NCBI GenBank assembly: GCA_016235345.1
Contig: JACRLG010000023.1
Location: 211,449 to 275,448 of the forward strand
DNA: 64,000 bases
Direction of reading: 5' to 3'
DNA from: Deltaproteobacteria bacterium
GTDB lineage: Bacteria; Desulfobacterota; Desulfobacteria; Desulfobacterales; Desulfatibacillaceae
The notes under the pieces are model-generated. The model saw only the letters and a program-made list of their open reading frames with translations, was not told the origin of the DNA and ran no database searches. Positions within the stretch are counted from its first letter, which is position 1. Each line of letters starts with the position of its first letter. Positions 32,678 through 41,671 of the stretch are shown here, piece after piece. Both the position numbers and the translations under genes were made by a program.

Positions 32678-34399
32678 ATGAAAACGAAAAAAATGGTCTT
32701 TTGGATGTTTTTGGCGCTTCTGCTTCCCCTTGGCCCCGCCCTGGCCGAAGACGCCAGGGTGATCGCCATAGCACCGCTTTCGGTGAACGCGGACCGGGAC
32801 CTGACCTATCTTCAGAAGGGTCTTGGCGAGATGCTGGCGTCCCGGCTGGCCTGGGAGGGCAAGGTGGAGGTGAAGGGCGCGTCCGAAACCGCATCCGCCA
32901 TGTCTGCGGGCGACTCCCCCTTAAACCCGGCAAAGGCCAGAACACTGGGCGGCGCATTGGGGGCCGACTACGTGCTTTTCGGCTCGGTGACGGTTTTCGG
33001 GGACGCGGCGAGCCTGGACGTCTCGGTGGTGGAAACCGCCGGAACAGCGCCCGCCCTCACCTTCAGCAGGGCAGGCAAGACTCCGGGCGACGTGATTCCC
33101 CAGGTGGATTCCCTGGCTGCTGAAATAAGCTCCAAGGTCTTCGGGAAACCCGTGCCCCGGTCCATGCTTGCGGCTGCGGCCCCTGCCGAGCCCGCCCCTG
33201 CCATAGCGCCCCAGGCGGCGGTTTCGCCCTACACCCACCCGGAAAAGCTCCTCACCGGCCCGTCCCAGCCTGAACCCGGCCCCGTGGCGGCTCCGGCGGT
33301 TCCCTACGGCCCGCCCCCGGCCCGGCCCGGAGCGCCGGTGGCGGCAATCCCGTCGGTAAGCACCCCGGCCTTCATACCCGCTCCCCAGACCGGAAGCGAC
33401 ATGTGGAAGAGCCCCACGCTTTCATTCGAGGCAATCGGCCTTGCCCTGGCCGACACCACGGGCGACGGCCTTTCCGAAACCGTGGTGATAGGCAAGAACC
33501 GGGTGGCGGTGTATCGCTTTGAGCAGGGCCGCTTCGCCACCCTGGCGGACATCGCCCGGCCCGGCCACTTGAAGCAGGTGTGGGTGGACGCGGCGGACAT
33601 CAACGGAAACGGCAGGGCTGAAATCTTCGTGTCCGCGATAAACGCCAACGGCGGGAAAATGGAGTCCTTCGTCCTGGAGTGGAACGGGAAGGAATACGCG
33701 CCCATAGCCGAAAACGAGCGCACTTATTTCAGGGTCATCAGCGTTCCGGGCCGGGGCCAGGTGCTTTTCGGCCAGCGCCGGGGGGCCGGAGACGTGCTTC
33801 TTGAGGGCATTTACGAACTTACCCGTTCGGGTGAGCATTACGAATCCAAGGCGGGCGGGCTTTCCATCCCCAAGGCGGACTCGCTTTTCGGCGCGGCCTT
33901 CGGCGAATTCGCCGACAGGTCGGTTTCGACGACTGCGGTGCTGGGCCTTGACGACTACCTGCGCCTCTACGACAGCACCGGAAAAAGGCTTTGGATGAGC
34001 GACGAAAAGGTGGGCGGCTCGGAAAAATTCCTCAACCTCATGGAATCGAGCGAATCCGCCAACACGGTCTACACCCCCCAGAGGCTCATTCCCATTAGCC
34101 AGGGCGACCGCCAGGGCATCCTCGTTGTGATGAACACGGGCATGACTGGCCGCCTGCTCTCCGGCTACCGGCGCTACACCGCCGGGACCTTCTCGGCCTA
34201 TTTCTGGGACGGGCTCGGCATGACCCAGGCATGGTCCACCCGCAAGGTGACCGGGCTCATAAGCGATTACGGGGTGGGCGACGTGAACAACGACGGAAAA
34301 AGCGACCTCGTTTTCATCCTGGTGAAAAAGTCCCTGACCCAGGCATCCACCAACGTGGTGGCCTTTGACATGGATTCCGCCCCCACGGCGGCGAAATAA
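32678..34399 (+). CDS. Exported protein with TolB-like N-domain and FG-GAP propeller, 573 aa
   Basis: Signal peptide of about 24 residues (LALLLPLGPALA). Residues 25-165 resemble the TolB/FlgO-like nucleotide-fold domain of exported proteins (VIAIAPLSVNADRDLTYLQK, LGEMLASRLAWEGKVEV, ALGADYVLFGSVTVFG). A Pro/Ala-rich linker (about 170-235) leads into FG-GAP/VCBS blades with calcium-binding loops: DTTGDGLSETVV, DINGNGRAEIFV and DVNNDGKSDLVF. This architecture recurs in deltaproteobacterial envelope proteins with no proven function. A terminator follows; it probably has its own transcript. Confidence 0.8.
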   Translation: MKTKKMVFWMFLALLLPLGPALAEDARVIAIAPLSVNADRDLTYLQKGLGEMLASRLAWEGKVEVKGASETASAMSAGDSPLNPAKARTLGGALGADYVLFGSVTVFGDAASLDVSVVETAGTAPALTFSRAGKTPGDVIPQVDSLAAEISSKVFGKPVPRSMLAAAAPAEPAPAIAPQAAVSPYTHPEKLLTGPSQPEPGPVAAPAVPYGPPPARPGAPVAAIPSVSTPAFIPAPQTGSDMWKSPTLSFEAIGLALADTTGDGLSETVVIGKNRVAVYRFEQGRFATLADIARPGHLKQVWVDAADINGNGRAEIFVSAINANGGKMESFVLEWNGKEYAPIAENERTYFRVISVPGRGQVLFGQRRGAGDVLLEGIYELTRSGEHYESKAGGLSIPKADSLFGAAFGEFADRSVSTTAVLGLDDYLRLYDSTGKRLWMSDEKVGGSEKFLNLMESSESANTVYTPQRLIPISQGDRQGILVVMNTGMTGRLLSGYRRYTAGTFSAYFWDGLGMTQAWSTRKVTGLISDYGVGDVNNDGKSDLVFILVKKSLTQASTNVVAFDMDSAPTAAK

Positions 34400-34446
34400 G
34401 CAGCAGCCCTTAACAGCCTGTTAAACAGCCGATAAGAGCCGACAGA

Positions 34447-34490
34447 AGCTCCCGGACCGTCCACAAGCGTCGGTCCGGGAGCTTTTTTTT
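34447..34490 (+). terminator. Rho-independent terminator
   Basis: AGCTCCCGGACC (34447-34458) pairs perfectly with GGTCCGGGAGCT (34472-34483), followed by seven T. The remaining intergenic stretch to 34702 contains only a short remnant resembling a hairpin-repeat arm (CAGGCAGCCTACTGAAAAC) and a weak TTGACA (34599-34604). Confidence 0.85.
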
Positions 34491-34702
34491 CAGGCAGCCT
34501 ACTGAAAACATCGCCCCGCCTGAATCCGTTAAGCCCGCCCGCCACCCGGCCCTTGATGTTGCTCGCCGCGCCGCCATCCGCCAAGCCGCACATTCATGTT
34601 GACAATGAAGGAAAAAGGGATGATTAGGTCAAATATCGACGTAAAATTTTTGGCTTATTCAACTGCAGTCGCTCCATTCCATTTTCCGGTTACGGAGGGC
34701 AA

Positions 34703-36064
34703 ATGAAAAAATCGTCCCTTGTGCGCTTTTTCCCGGTCGTCGTTGTCCTGCTCATCGCTGCTCCCGTATTTTCAGGCATAGCCCAACTGACCATGCCGAA
34801 CGATTATGCCACGCTGGTTTCGGTCAACTCATCGGGAAACCTTGGAAACAACAACAGCTGGAATCCCGCAATTTCCGCAGATGGAAACCATGTGGCTTTT
34901 GTATCCTCGGCAACCAATCTTATTCCCATTGACAATAACGGAAATACGGATGTGTTTTTACGCAATTTAAGCACCGGCTACACCGCCATCATTTCGGTCA
35001 GTTCATCGGGCAGCCAGGGATACAGCCCCAGCGACTACCCGGCAATATCAGCCGACGGACGCTATGTGACCTTTTGCTCCTTAGCGGATAACCTTGTCCA
35101 GAATGATAACAACAATGAGGCGGATGTCTTCCTGGGAGACACAAAAACAGGCCTGACCATGTTGATTTCGAAAAATTCGGCGGGCGAGCAGGGAGACGAC
35201 GCGAGCCTTTACCCCGCAATTTCGGCTGACGGCCGTTATATTGCCTTTACTTCCTTTGCTTCAAATCTTGTCCCCGTCGACATCAATGGCTCTGCGGATG
35301 TTTTTTTGCATGACACCCAAACTGGAGTGACTTCACTTGTCTCGAAGGACTCGTCAGGAAGTCAGGGAAATGGCGACAGCGGCTATCCCTCAATATCCGC
35401 AGACGGACGCTACGTGGTTTTCATGTCCGTGGCGGATAATCTGACTTTGAGCGATTCCAACGGCATGGCCGACATTTTTCTTCATGACGTGTTGACCGGA
35501 AAGACGTCCATCATAACCCAGGGAAACGGACACAGCGGCCAGGCATCAATTTCAGCGGACGGCCGATACGTGGCTTTTGCTTCAAACTCAGACAATCTGG
35601 CTCCGGGAGACGCCAACGGCTATACTGCCGACGTGTTTGTTTACGACAGGCAAACGGCGCAGACGGAAATGATAACCCACGGCTCGCGCCATAGCATGTA
35701 TCCAAAGATTTCAGGCGACGGACGTTACGTCGCTTATCAGTGCCCCATAACCAATCTCACTGCCTGCGAAGGCCTAGCTTGCAGCAACGCAGTGGCAGTT
35801 TACGACAGGAAGACAGGCTCCACCACCTTGCTGTCAGTTTTATCAGCGGAAATTCCTGGACTTGGCGACAGCTTTTCCCCCTCGATATCGGCGGACGGAC
35901 ACCGTATCGTTTTCTGCTCGCAAGCCTCCAACTTGGCTTATAACGACTATAACGGAGCGGCTGATATAATTTTGAGGGAAACACCCCCGGAAGAAACAGC
36001 TAAAGAAGTCGACTCAGGCGACGGAAGCGGGGGCGGCGGGTGTTTCATTAGGGCGATATTTTGA
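34703..36064 (+). CDS. Exported seven-bladed TolB-like propeller protein, 453 aa
   Basis: Signal peptide (residues 1-27). Seven repeats with the PD40/TolB motif YPAISADGRYVAF are visible (SADGNHVAFVSS, SADGRYVTFCSL, SADGRYIAFTSF, SADGRYVVFMSV, SADGRYVAFASN, SGDGRYVAYQCP, SADGHRIVFCSQ), alternating with acidic DxNGxxDVFLxD turns; they close a seven-bladed propeller. The C-terminus is SGGGGCFIRAIF and then stop. That is the beginning of the GGGCFIATAAYG-type tail common in deltaproteobacterial exported proteins, cut short after CFI. Composition is less GC-rich than the neighbours. Converges with the gene at 36068, 3 nt away. Confidence 0.82.
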   Translation: MKKSSLVRFFPVVVVLLIAAPVFSGIAQLTMPNDYATLVSVNSSGNLGNNNSWNPAISADGNHVAFVSSATNLIPIDNNGNTDVFLRNLSTGYTAIISVSSSGSQGYSPSDYPAISADGRYVTFCSLADNLVQNDNNNEADVFLGDTKTGLTMLISKNSAGEQGDDASLYPAISADGRYIAFTSFASNLVPVDINGSADVFLHDTQTGVTSLVSKDSSGSQGNGDSGYPSISADGRYVVFMSVADNLTLSDSNGMADIFLHDVLTGKTSIITQGNGHSGQASISADGRYVAFASNSDNLAPGDANGYTADVFVYDRQTAQTEMITHGSRHSMYPKISGDGRYVAYQCPITNLTACEGLACSNAVAVYDRKTGSTTLLSVLSAEIPGLGDSFSPSISADGHRIVFCSQASNLAYNDYNGAADIILRETPPEETAKEVDSGDGSGGGGCFIRAIF

Positions 36065-36067
36065 TGG

Positions 36068-36574
36068 CTATTTCCTGTTCAGCCATTCCTGGTATTGTTC
36101 CCAGTCATCCTGATAAGACTTCTCCAATTCTTCAGGCGAAATTTTATGTTTGCGGTCATGCCTTAATCTGAAAGAAGGATACTCGGCAACGGTCAAAATA
36201 TCGCGATAATCCCATGAGGCAAGTTGCATGTATTCCGGGATGGCGGCCAAGTCGCCGCCTGCGGCCTTGAGAACAGCGAGCTGGACGCGGGCCTTGCCGT
36301 ACCAATCACGCACTTCCATTGGGTCAAACAAGGCCATTAATTGCTCCTCACTTCCTTCGGGGAAATCCCTGCGAATGACCCGCAGGACATCGTCACGGTT
36401 AACCCTTGGGATTCTTTGAGGACTTTCCTTCTTTTCCTCCCAACCGACGTAGTGCAGCACCCTCTTTTCAAGATATCCCCAAAACCACGCGGCCGCTTTT
36501 TCAAGGAAGTTCGACAAGTTTGCCTCGAAGGGGTATGCAGTGTAAGCCTGTGCTGTTCTGATGAGCGGAGTCAA
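36068..36574 (-). CDS. Small uncharacterised protein, 168 aa
   Basis: I recognise a conserved-looking core from about residue 58: NRDDVLRVIRRDFPEGSEEQ, then RVQLAVLKAAGGDLAAIPEY, then WDYRDILTVAEYPSFRLR. Short hypothetical proteins with this core occur in many bacteria and have no known function. The reading frame opens just after a TAA and the only start is a TTG at 36574 with no ribosome site, so the N-terminal 57 residues may be a degraded extension or a misread start; the conserved part could begin further in. The protein is highly charged and likely cytoplasmic. Confidence 0.55.
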   Translation of the reverse strand: MTPLIRTAQAYTAYPFEANLSNFLEKAAAWFWGYLEKRVLHYVGWEEKKESPQRIPRVNRDDVLRVIRRDFPEGSEEQLMALFDPMEVRDWYGKARVQLAVLKAAGGDLAAIPEYMQLASWDYRDILTVAEYPSFRLRHDRKHKISPEELEKSYQDDWEQYQEWLNRK

Positions 36575-36608
36575 TTATCTGAAATAACAAAGTTTTTTGA
36601 AAGGGGGT

Positions 36609-36652
36609 GCGGGGGAAAACAATTTTAGACGGCCAAAAAAGTTTTCCCCCGC
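36609..36652. terminator. Perfect 12-bp hairpin, likely terminator
   Basis: GCGGGGGAAAAC (36609-36620) pairs with GTTTTCCCCCGC (36641-36652). On the plus side AAAATTTTTT follows; on the minus side no U-run. It separates the 3' end of the minus-strand amidohydrolase gene from the gene at 36068. Confidence 0.5.
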
Positions 36653-36685
36653 AAAATTTTTTAAAAGCTCCAGCTTATATTCTTT

Positions 36686-38428
36686 TCAATCCCACCGCCT
36701 GATTACCCTGCCGGACTTGATTTCCGGGTGGTAGCCCTTTTTATCGACTATCGCCTGTCCGTTCACGTAAACCGAATCTATGCCCGTGGGAAAGTGCGCC
36801 GGGTCGGTGGCGGTGGCGGTGGTGCCTATGGTCTGGGGGTCGAAAATAACCAGGTCCGCAAAAAATCCCTCCTTCACGCTTCCCCGGTGGCGTATCTGAA
36901 GCTGGCTGGCCGGAAGGCTGGTGCACTTTCTTATGGCTTCGGGAAGGGCGATCATCTTTTTTTCCCGCGAGTACTTGCCCAAGAACTTGGGAAAGCAGTC
37001 GTAGGTAAGGTGGCTTGGCCTGCCGAAGACCACCGGGATGGTGTCCGTGGCGATGGAGACGTTTTTGTCCAGGAGCGCTCCCCGCAGGGATAGCTCCACA
37101 AGCTCGTCGCCCGGATAGGTGGGGGTCTCGAAGATCAGCACCCTGCCGTCCTCTTCCAGGGCCAGATCGCAGGCCGCGTCAAAGGGGTGCTTGCCCTGTT
37201 CCTTTCCGAGCTGTACAAAGCTCTTCCCGGCCAGGTGCTTGTTCTTGTCCGAGGCCGTGCTCATGATGAAGCCGCATTCCCAGCCCATCACCTTAAACAG
37301 GTTCATGGACCACGAGTCAGGCCCCCGGTGCGGCCACACCGGCTCGCCCTCCTCTATGCTCTTGCGGATTTTGGCGCGGGTTATGGGGTCGGCCACGCGC
37401 TTTAAAACCTCCTTCATGCCGCCCATGAGGCTCCAGGGCGGGAAAAAGGCGAAAAGGTGGGTGAAGCCTGCGGATGTGGGCATGGCGTCCACGCCGATGG
37501 GATGGCCCTCCTGTATCAGCCTGTCGATTTTTTTAAGATAGATGTTGGCCCCGGAGTCCGCCGGAACCGGAAAGGGCATGACTTTAAAGGCCGTGCTGGC
37601 GGCCTTCAGGGCCACGCGGGTGATGGTCTTTAAGGGCTCCTTGAAATTCGGCACCCAGAAAAGGTGGCTTATCTGAACCGGCACCTGGGCGATGCGGCCT
37701 ATTTCCAGCACCTCGTCTATGGCTTGGCCTATGGTGTCGGAGTTATAAGAGCGGATGTGGGATGTGAAGACCGCGTTAAACTGGTGGCAGACGTGGGCCA
37801 GCTCCATAAGCTCCCGCTGGTCCGAGCACAGGCCCGGATAGTACATGAGGCCGGTCGACATGCCCACCGCGCCCTCTTCCAGGCACTGGCGCAGCATGTC
37901 TTTCATATCGGCTATGTGGGCGGGCTTGGCGGGTTCAGGGGAGTCGCCCATGGGGTGCGCCCTTATGACCCCATGTGGGGCGAGAAAGGCGCAGTTCTGG
38001 ACAAGCCCGCGTTTTTCGTGGGTTTCCAGCATCTCCCCGAAGGTGTTCCAGGTAATGTCGCCCCGCTGGTCGCTTCCCAGAAAAACATCATAGAACTCGT
38101 ACTGGAAACGCGCGTTGCGGTCCGATATGGGCCCAAGGCCCGCGCCGCAGTTGCCGCCCACGAATGTGGTTATGCCCTGGCGGGCCAGGGGCTCGACTAT
38201 TTTTTCGTACGCAGGCTGGTGAAGGGCCATTTCCGCGTGGGTGTGAACGTCTATGAAGCCGGGGCAGAGCGCCAGCCCCGAAACATCCACGCGGGTTTTG
38301 GCGGTGGCCTTTTCAAGGTTTCCGATTGCCGCGATCTTGCCCTTTACTATCCCCACGTCGTTGCGGAACGGGAGCCGCCCGGTTCCGTCGTAGATCAGGG
38401 CTTTGTCGAATATGAGGTCAAACTTCAT
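36686..38428 (-). CDS. N-acyl-D-amino-acid deacylase family amidohydrolase, 580 aa
   Basis: The metal-binding start LCPGFIDVHTHAEMALHQP (HxH) follows a small beta-sandwich domain (IFDKALIYDGTGRLPFRNDV), and the C-terminal part returns to the sandwich (GSVKEGFFADLVIFDPQTIG). GGNCGAGLGP is the D-aminoacylase Cys ligand segment, replacing the carboxylated Lys of other amidohydrolases. Later His ligands are plausible in FTSHIRSYN and VQISHLF. The family includes D-aminoacylases and dihydropyrimidinase-like enzymes that strip N-acyl groups from D-amino acids; the natural substrate here is unknown. The start codon overlaps the 3' end of the gene at 38418, so the two are co-transcribed. Confidence 0.85.
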   Translation of the reverse strand: MKFDLIFDKALIYDGTGRLPFRNDVGIVKGKIAAIGNLEKATAKTRVDVSGLALCPGFIDVHTHAEMALHQPAYEKIVEPLARQGITTFVGGNCGAGLGPISDRNARFQYEFYDVFLGSDQRGDITWNTFGEMLETHEKRGLVQNCAFLAPHGVIRAHPMGDSPEPAKPAHIADMKDMLRQCLEEGAVGMSTGLMYYPGLCSDQRELMELAHVCHQFNAVFTSHIRSYNSDTIGQAIDEVLEIGRIAQVPVQISHLFWVPNFKEPLKTITRVALKAASTAFKVMPFPVPADSGANIYLKKIDRLIQEGHPIGVDAMPTSAGFTHLFAFFPPWSLMGGMKEVLKRVADPITRAKIRKSIEEGEPVWPHRGPDSWSMNLFKVMGWECGFIMSTASDKNKHLAGKSFVQLGKEQGKHPFDAACDLALEEDGRVLIFETPTYPGDELVELSLRGALLDKNVSIATDTIPVVFGRPSHLTYDCFPKFLGKYSREKKMIALPEAIRKCTSLPASQLQIRHRGSVKEGFFADLVIFDPQTIGTTATATDPAHFPTGIDSVYVNGQAIVDKKGYHPEIKSGRVIRRWD

Positions 38429-38987
38429 TTACCGGTCTCTCCTTTTTTGAAGCGAGCTTTTTTACGCCCAAGACGCAGATGGCGATGATGGAGACAAAGG
38501 CCAGGAACCACTTGGTGTTGGTTATGCTGCCCGAAATTGCGACAGATGCGCCGGTTATGTCCATAAAGCCAGTGAGCATCAGAATATGCAGAATGTTTTC
38601 GATCACGTCGCAAAGGCCCGCGATGAACGGAAGCACAAAAAGGATTTTGATGGAGCCCGAAGGAGGAAGGCCGGGCCTTTTGGACAGGAGCGCTATGGCG
38701 CTTGCCAGGAACACCGAGTAGAGTATGGGGTGGTAGCCGTCCAGGCAGAAATGTGTGAGATATCTGGTGACGCCGTCCGCACCCCAGCGGGTGAGAACGT
38801 CCATGAAAACGTCCTTGGACATGGTGATTTGCAGAATCAGCGGGTCCGTGCCCTGGCGGGAGAACATGGCCATGAGGGCCGCCTGGTTTAAGACGTAAAA
38901 AACGCCGAATATGAGGACGATGCGCCCCCGCGCCAGGCGCGAGTAAAAGCTCTCCAGCTTCGATGCATGAGGCGTGATTTCGTGCAT
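38418..38987 (-). CDS. Multi-pass membrane protein of unknown function, 189 aa
   Basis: About four or five hydrophobic helices are seen: residues 22-40 (VLIFGVFYVLNQAALMAMF), 85-103 (YHPILYSVFLASAIALL), 114-138 (ILFVLPFIAGLCDVIENIL) and 155-178 (NTKWFLAFVSIIAICVLGVK), with a basic C-terminus (KKLASKKERP). DVIEN in the third helix is a possible conserved polar site. No family recognised. The stop overlaps the amidohydrolase start by 11 nt, which suggests a functional link such as substrate uptake, although it is small for a transporter. Confidence 0.72.
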   Translation of the reverse strand: MHEITPHASKLESFYSRLARGRIVLIFGVFYVLNQAALMAMFSRQGTDPLILQITMSKDVFMDVLTRWGADGVTRYLTHFCLDGYHPILYSVFLASAIALLSKRPGLPPSGSIKILFVLPFIAGLCDVIENILHILMLTGFMDITGASVAISGSITNTKWFLAFVSIIAICVLGVKKLASKKERPVNEV

Positions 38988-39138
38988 GAGCCTCTCCTTG
39001 TCATTGAACCGCCATCAGTCAGTTAAAAGTTCAAGAGCCAAGCCTCCATATCAGCCTGAATAAAAACGATTAAGCACGAACACCGTCGTATCTTGATTTT
39101 CAAGAGCCTGTTAACAACCCAAACGCCAAGCCTGAATA

Positions 39139-39264
39139 GAAGCCTGGATAAAACGATGAAATGCAAGGAAGGCGAGAAGCGCGGGGAGGAATAATACTGT
39201 TCGTATATGACCGACCCGCGCTTTGAAGCCTGACACAGCAGTTCGCGTTTTAGGCAGGCTGCTA
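39139..39264. repeat. Long hairpin repeat, copy 4 (GC-type)
   Basis: Arm B is AAAACGATGAAATGCAAGGA; the inner stem is GCGCGGG/CCCGCGC around ATACTGTTCGTAT; arm A is ACACAGCAGTTCGCGTTTT. Arm A runs into the TAG stop of the minus-strand gene at 39262. The sequence before it (39060-39138) shows a decayed extra arm fragment and no gene. Confidence 0.85.
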
Positions 39265-40578
39265 TATCAGAGGAGGAATGATGGCTCTGGATCCCTTGAT
39301 CTTCGCCGTGGCCAGGGCCGCCATGGAGCCCAGGAGCGGATAGGACGACAGTTTCAGGGGATGCACCCCCATATGGCGGCACAGGCCGTAAATGGAAAGG
39401 GAAAGGTCGTTGCAGCCGGGGCTCTGGGTGACATGGCTTTTTCCGAGGCGCTCCACAAGGGCCGGTCCCCACTCCGAAACCGCGCAGCTTCCAGCCACGT
39501 GAACCCTGCCCGTGATTCTTGCTATTTCGTCTTCGGGGATGCCGCTCCCCATTATTATGGTGAACCCGCCCTTTCCGCCGTGGTCCGAGAAGATGACCTC
39601 CAGAAGCGTTTCCGTGTTCCGGCGGCATCCCTCGGTGCAGCAGCGGTCGCGGCCCCTTATGATTTTCACGTCTTCGGGAAAGCGGTCCAGAAGCTCAGGG
39701 GTGAGCTTCATCTTTCTGGCCTCAAAAAGGTCTTTGCCCACTATCACTATTTTTTCTAGGTCGCTTTCGCCAAGGCCCATTTCGGAGCAATGGACCAGAT
39801 GGGGTATTTCGGCGATTTCAAAGCCCATGAAGGCCGCGCCCGCCACGTCGACCGCCAGGGGGTCTTTTCCGCCGAAGATGGTGTCGCATTTTATGACGCA
39901 TTGGTCCTTGTTGCTGGTGGCCGGGTAATGGCCGTGGGTGGTGGCGTAAAGGCCGTCCACCAGCACGAAGTCCGGGCGAAGGACGCCGTAAATGTCGGCG
40001 AATTTCTGGTGAAGCCTGAAGTTATGATCCTGTATGCGGCTTTCCTGGTGGATGAAGCCGAACTGGTTTTTTACGGACAGTGTCACCGTGCTCATGGAGT
40101 GTGTTTTGAGCTTGGGGAGCGACACGTAAAGGTTTTCGTCCCGGCGGCGTATGAGGTGCTGATGCACGAAGGCCGAGATATCCGCGAAGTTGGAAAGCCC
40201 GTTCAGAAAAATCGGCACCTTTTTGGTCTCGTCCAGGTAGACCGGGATCGCGCCAGTCTGCTTGCAGGCTTCAAGAAGGCCGGATGCCGCGAAAACCAGG
40301 CGGGTGAAATTGCCCTGGGTGCAGTTTTCAATGACGTAGACGTCTTTCGCGCCGCCCGCCTTGAAGGCTTTCACGGTTTCCGCCAGGACCGCCGGGTCGG
40401 TGAAGGTGAAGGGCTTGGCGTCCACGGCGTTCACTTTTATATAGACGTTGCGGCTCTTCTTCAACAGGGCGGCAGGGCCTCCGAAATGCCCCAGGACCTT
40501 TTCAACGGCCCCTTTCAGCGAGGGGGCCGCGTCGGCGAAAACAACTTCCGTCGAAAATTCGGCTCTGTCTGCGATCAT
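39262..40578 (-). CDS. DUF362 domain protein, 438 aa
   Basis: DUF362 proteins are often found with ferredoxin-like modules in anaerobes; enzyme activity is unknown. Family pattern: VYIKVNAVDAKPFTFTDPAV, LPKLKTHSMSTVTLSVKNQF and DFVLVDGLYATTHGH, with FGGKDPLAVDVAGAAFMGFE. A Cys cluster RDRCCTEGCRRNT in the C-terminal half and GSCAV and SPGCND might bind a metal or Fe-S group. The ATG at 40578 is chosen because it overlaps the upstream stop (ATGA) and GGAAGGAAG precedes it. It is co-transcribed with the phosphodiesterase upstream. Confidence 0.85.
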   Translation of the reverse strand: MIADRAEFSTEVVFADAAPSLKGAVEKVLGHFGGPAALLKKSRNVYIKVNAVDAKPFTFTDPAVLAETVKAFKAGGAKDVYVIENCTQGNFTRLVFAASGLLEACKQTGAIPVYLDETKKVPIFLNGLSNFADISAFVHQHLIRRRDENLYVSLPKLKTHSMSTVTLSVKNQFGFIHQESRIQDHNFRLHQKFADIYGVLRPDFVLVDGLYATTHGHYPATSNKDQCVIKCDTIFGGKDPLAVDVAGAAFMGFEIAEIPHLVHCSEMGLGESDLEKIVIVGKDLFEARKMKLTPELLDRFPEDVKIIRGRDRCCTEGCRRNTETLLEVIFSDHGGKGGFTIIMGSGIPEDEIARITGRVHVAGSCAVSEWGPALVERLGKSHVTQSPGCNDLSLSIYGLCRHMGVHPLKLSSYPLLGSMAALATAKIKGSRAIIPPLI

Positions 40579-41411
40579 TTTTCTTCCTTCCATCGGGCGG
40601 CCCCGGCAATCGCGGCAATGGGATCATCCGCAAAAAAACCGTCAAGGCCCAGGCCGATCATTTTTTTCAAGGTTTCCGGCGTGTTGTCCTGCCTGCGGGT
40701 CCAGGCCAGAACTATGACCCCGTTTTCATGCATGGCCTCCACAAGCTGGCGGCTTACAAGCAGGGCATTTTGATGATAGCTTGCCGCGTTCACCCTTTTC
40801 ACCCGGAAAAGGGCGTCTTCCGGTTCTTCGGGCCGGTCCGAAAGAACCCCCAGTGCGATTTCAGGGGCAAAGGCCGCAAGATCGGCAAGAACCGGATCGT
40901 CGAAACAGGACACCAGGACCATGCCGCAGAGGCCGTGGGAACGCACAAGATCAGCCACCTGGACGTGGATGGGCGGAAAATCGCCGATGATCTGCGCGGC
41001 CTCGGACTTGATCTCCACGTTTATGACGATTTTGCCGCCAAATTCGGCGAAAACACGGTCCAGGGAGGGTATCCGCTCGCCGGAAAATTGCGGCGAAAAC
41101 CACGAGCCCGCGTCAAGCGCCGAAAGTTCTGCAAAAGTAAGGGCGGATACCGGGCCGTTTCCATTTGTGGTGCGGTCGAGCGTCGAATCGTGGATCACCA
41201 CCGGCTGGCCGTCGGCGGAAAGCGTAACGTCAAGCTCCATCATCGAGGCCCCGGCGTCCACCGCGCCGCGAAAGGCCGCCAGTGTGTTTTCGGGAAAGCG
41301 GGAGTTGTCGCCCCTGTGACCCGCCACCATAAAGGCCCCCGGCGGGAAATTCTGCGGCGCGAAAGGCCGGGGCCGGGTTTCGGAAGGCGCGTTTTTTTGG
41401 GTTTTGACCAT
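40575..41411 (-). CDS. Glycerophosphodiester phosphodiesterase, 278 aa
   Basis: Hydrolyses glycerophosphodiesters to an alcohol and glycerol-3-phosphate. The GDPD TIM barrel is clear: VAGHRGDNSRFPENTLAAFR (His and Arg of the active site; Asp where Gly/Ala-Ser is more common), MMELDVTLSADGQPVVIHDS (metal ligands Glu/Asp and second His), TNGNGPVSALTFAELSALDA and VNVEIKS late in the barrel. No signal peptide is seen, so it is likely cytoplasmic (UgpQ-like). The N-terminal 25 residues are Pro-rich and may not be translated; an internal start at 41330 is possible. Coupled to the DUF362 gene by a 4-nt overlap. Confidence 0.88.
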   Translation of the reverse strand: MVKTQKNAPSETRPRPFAPQNFPPGAFMVAGHRGDNSRFPENTLAAFRGAVDAGASMMELDVTLSADGQPVVIHDSTLDRTTNGNGPVSALTFAELSALDAGSWFSPQFSGERIPSLDRVFAEFGGKIVINVEIKSEAAQIIGDFPPIHVQVADLVRSHGLCGMVLVSCFDDPVLADLAAFAPEIALGVLSDRPEEPEDALFRVKRVNAASYHQNALLVSRQLVEAMHENGVIVLAWTRRQDNTPETLKKMIGLGLDGFFADDPIAAIAGAARWKEEK

Positions 41412-41671
41412 GTTTTTTTAAGGCGTCTTGTTTATCATCGGGCTTTTTGGAGGAATGTCAATAATTGGTCATACCACCTGTTTCGGGTCAAGAAAAATGA
41501 TTTTTTCGCTCCCGCCCCATTCAAAAGGCCGCCGCCGCCGTTTTTATCCGTCAGGCACTTGAAAAATAAACCCAGGCAATCTATTTGCACTGTAGCGCTT
41601 TTCAAAATAACATACACCGGCCCAAGGAATCCGGCGCGGGTTTTCAAGGCGGTTTTTAAGGAGAGAGATTC

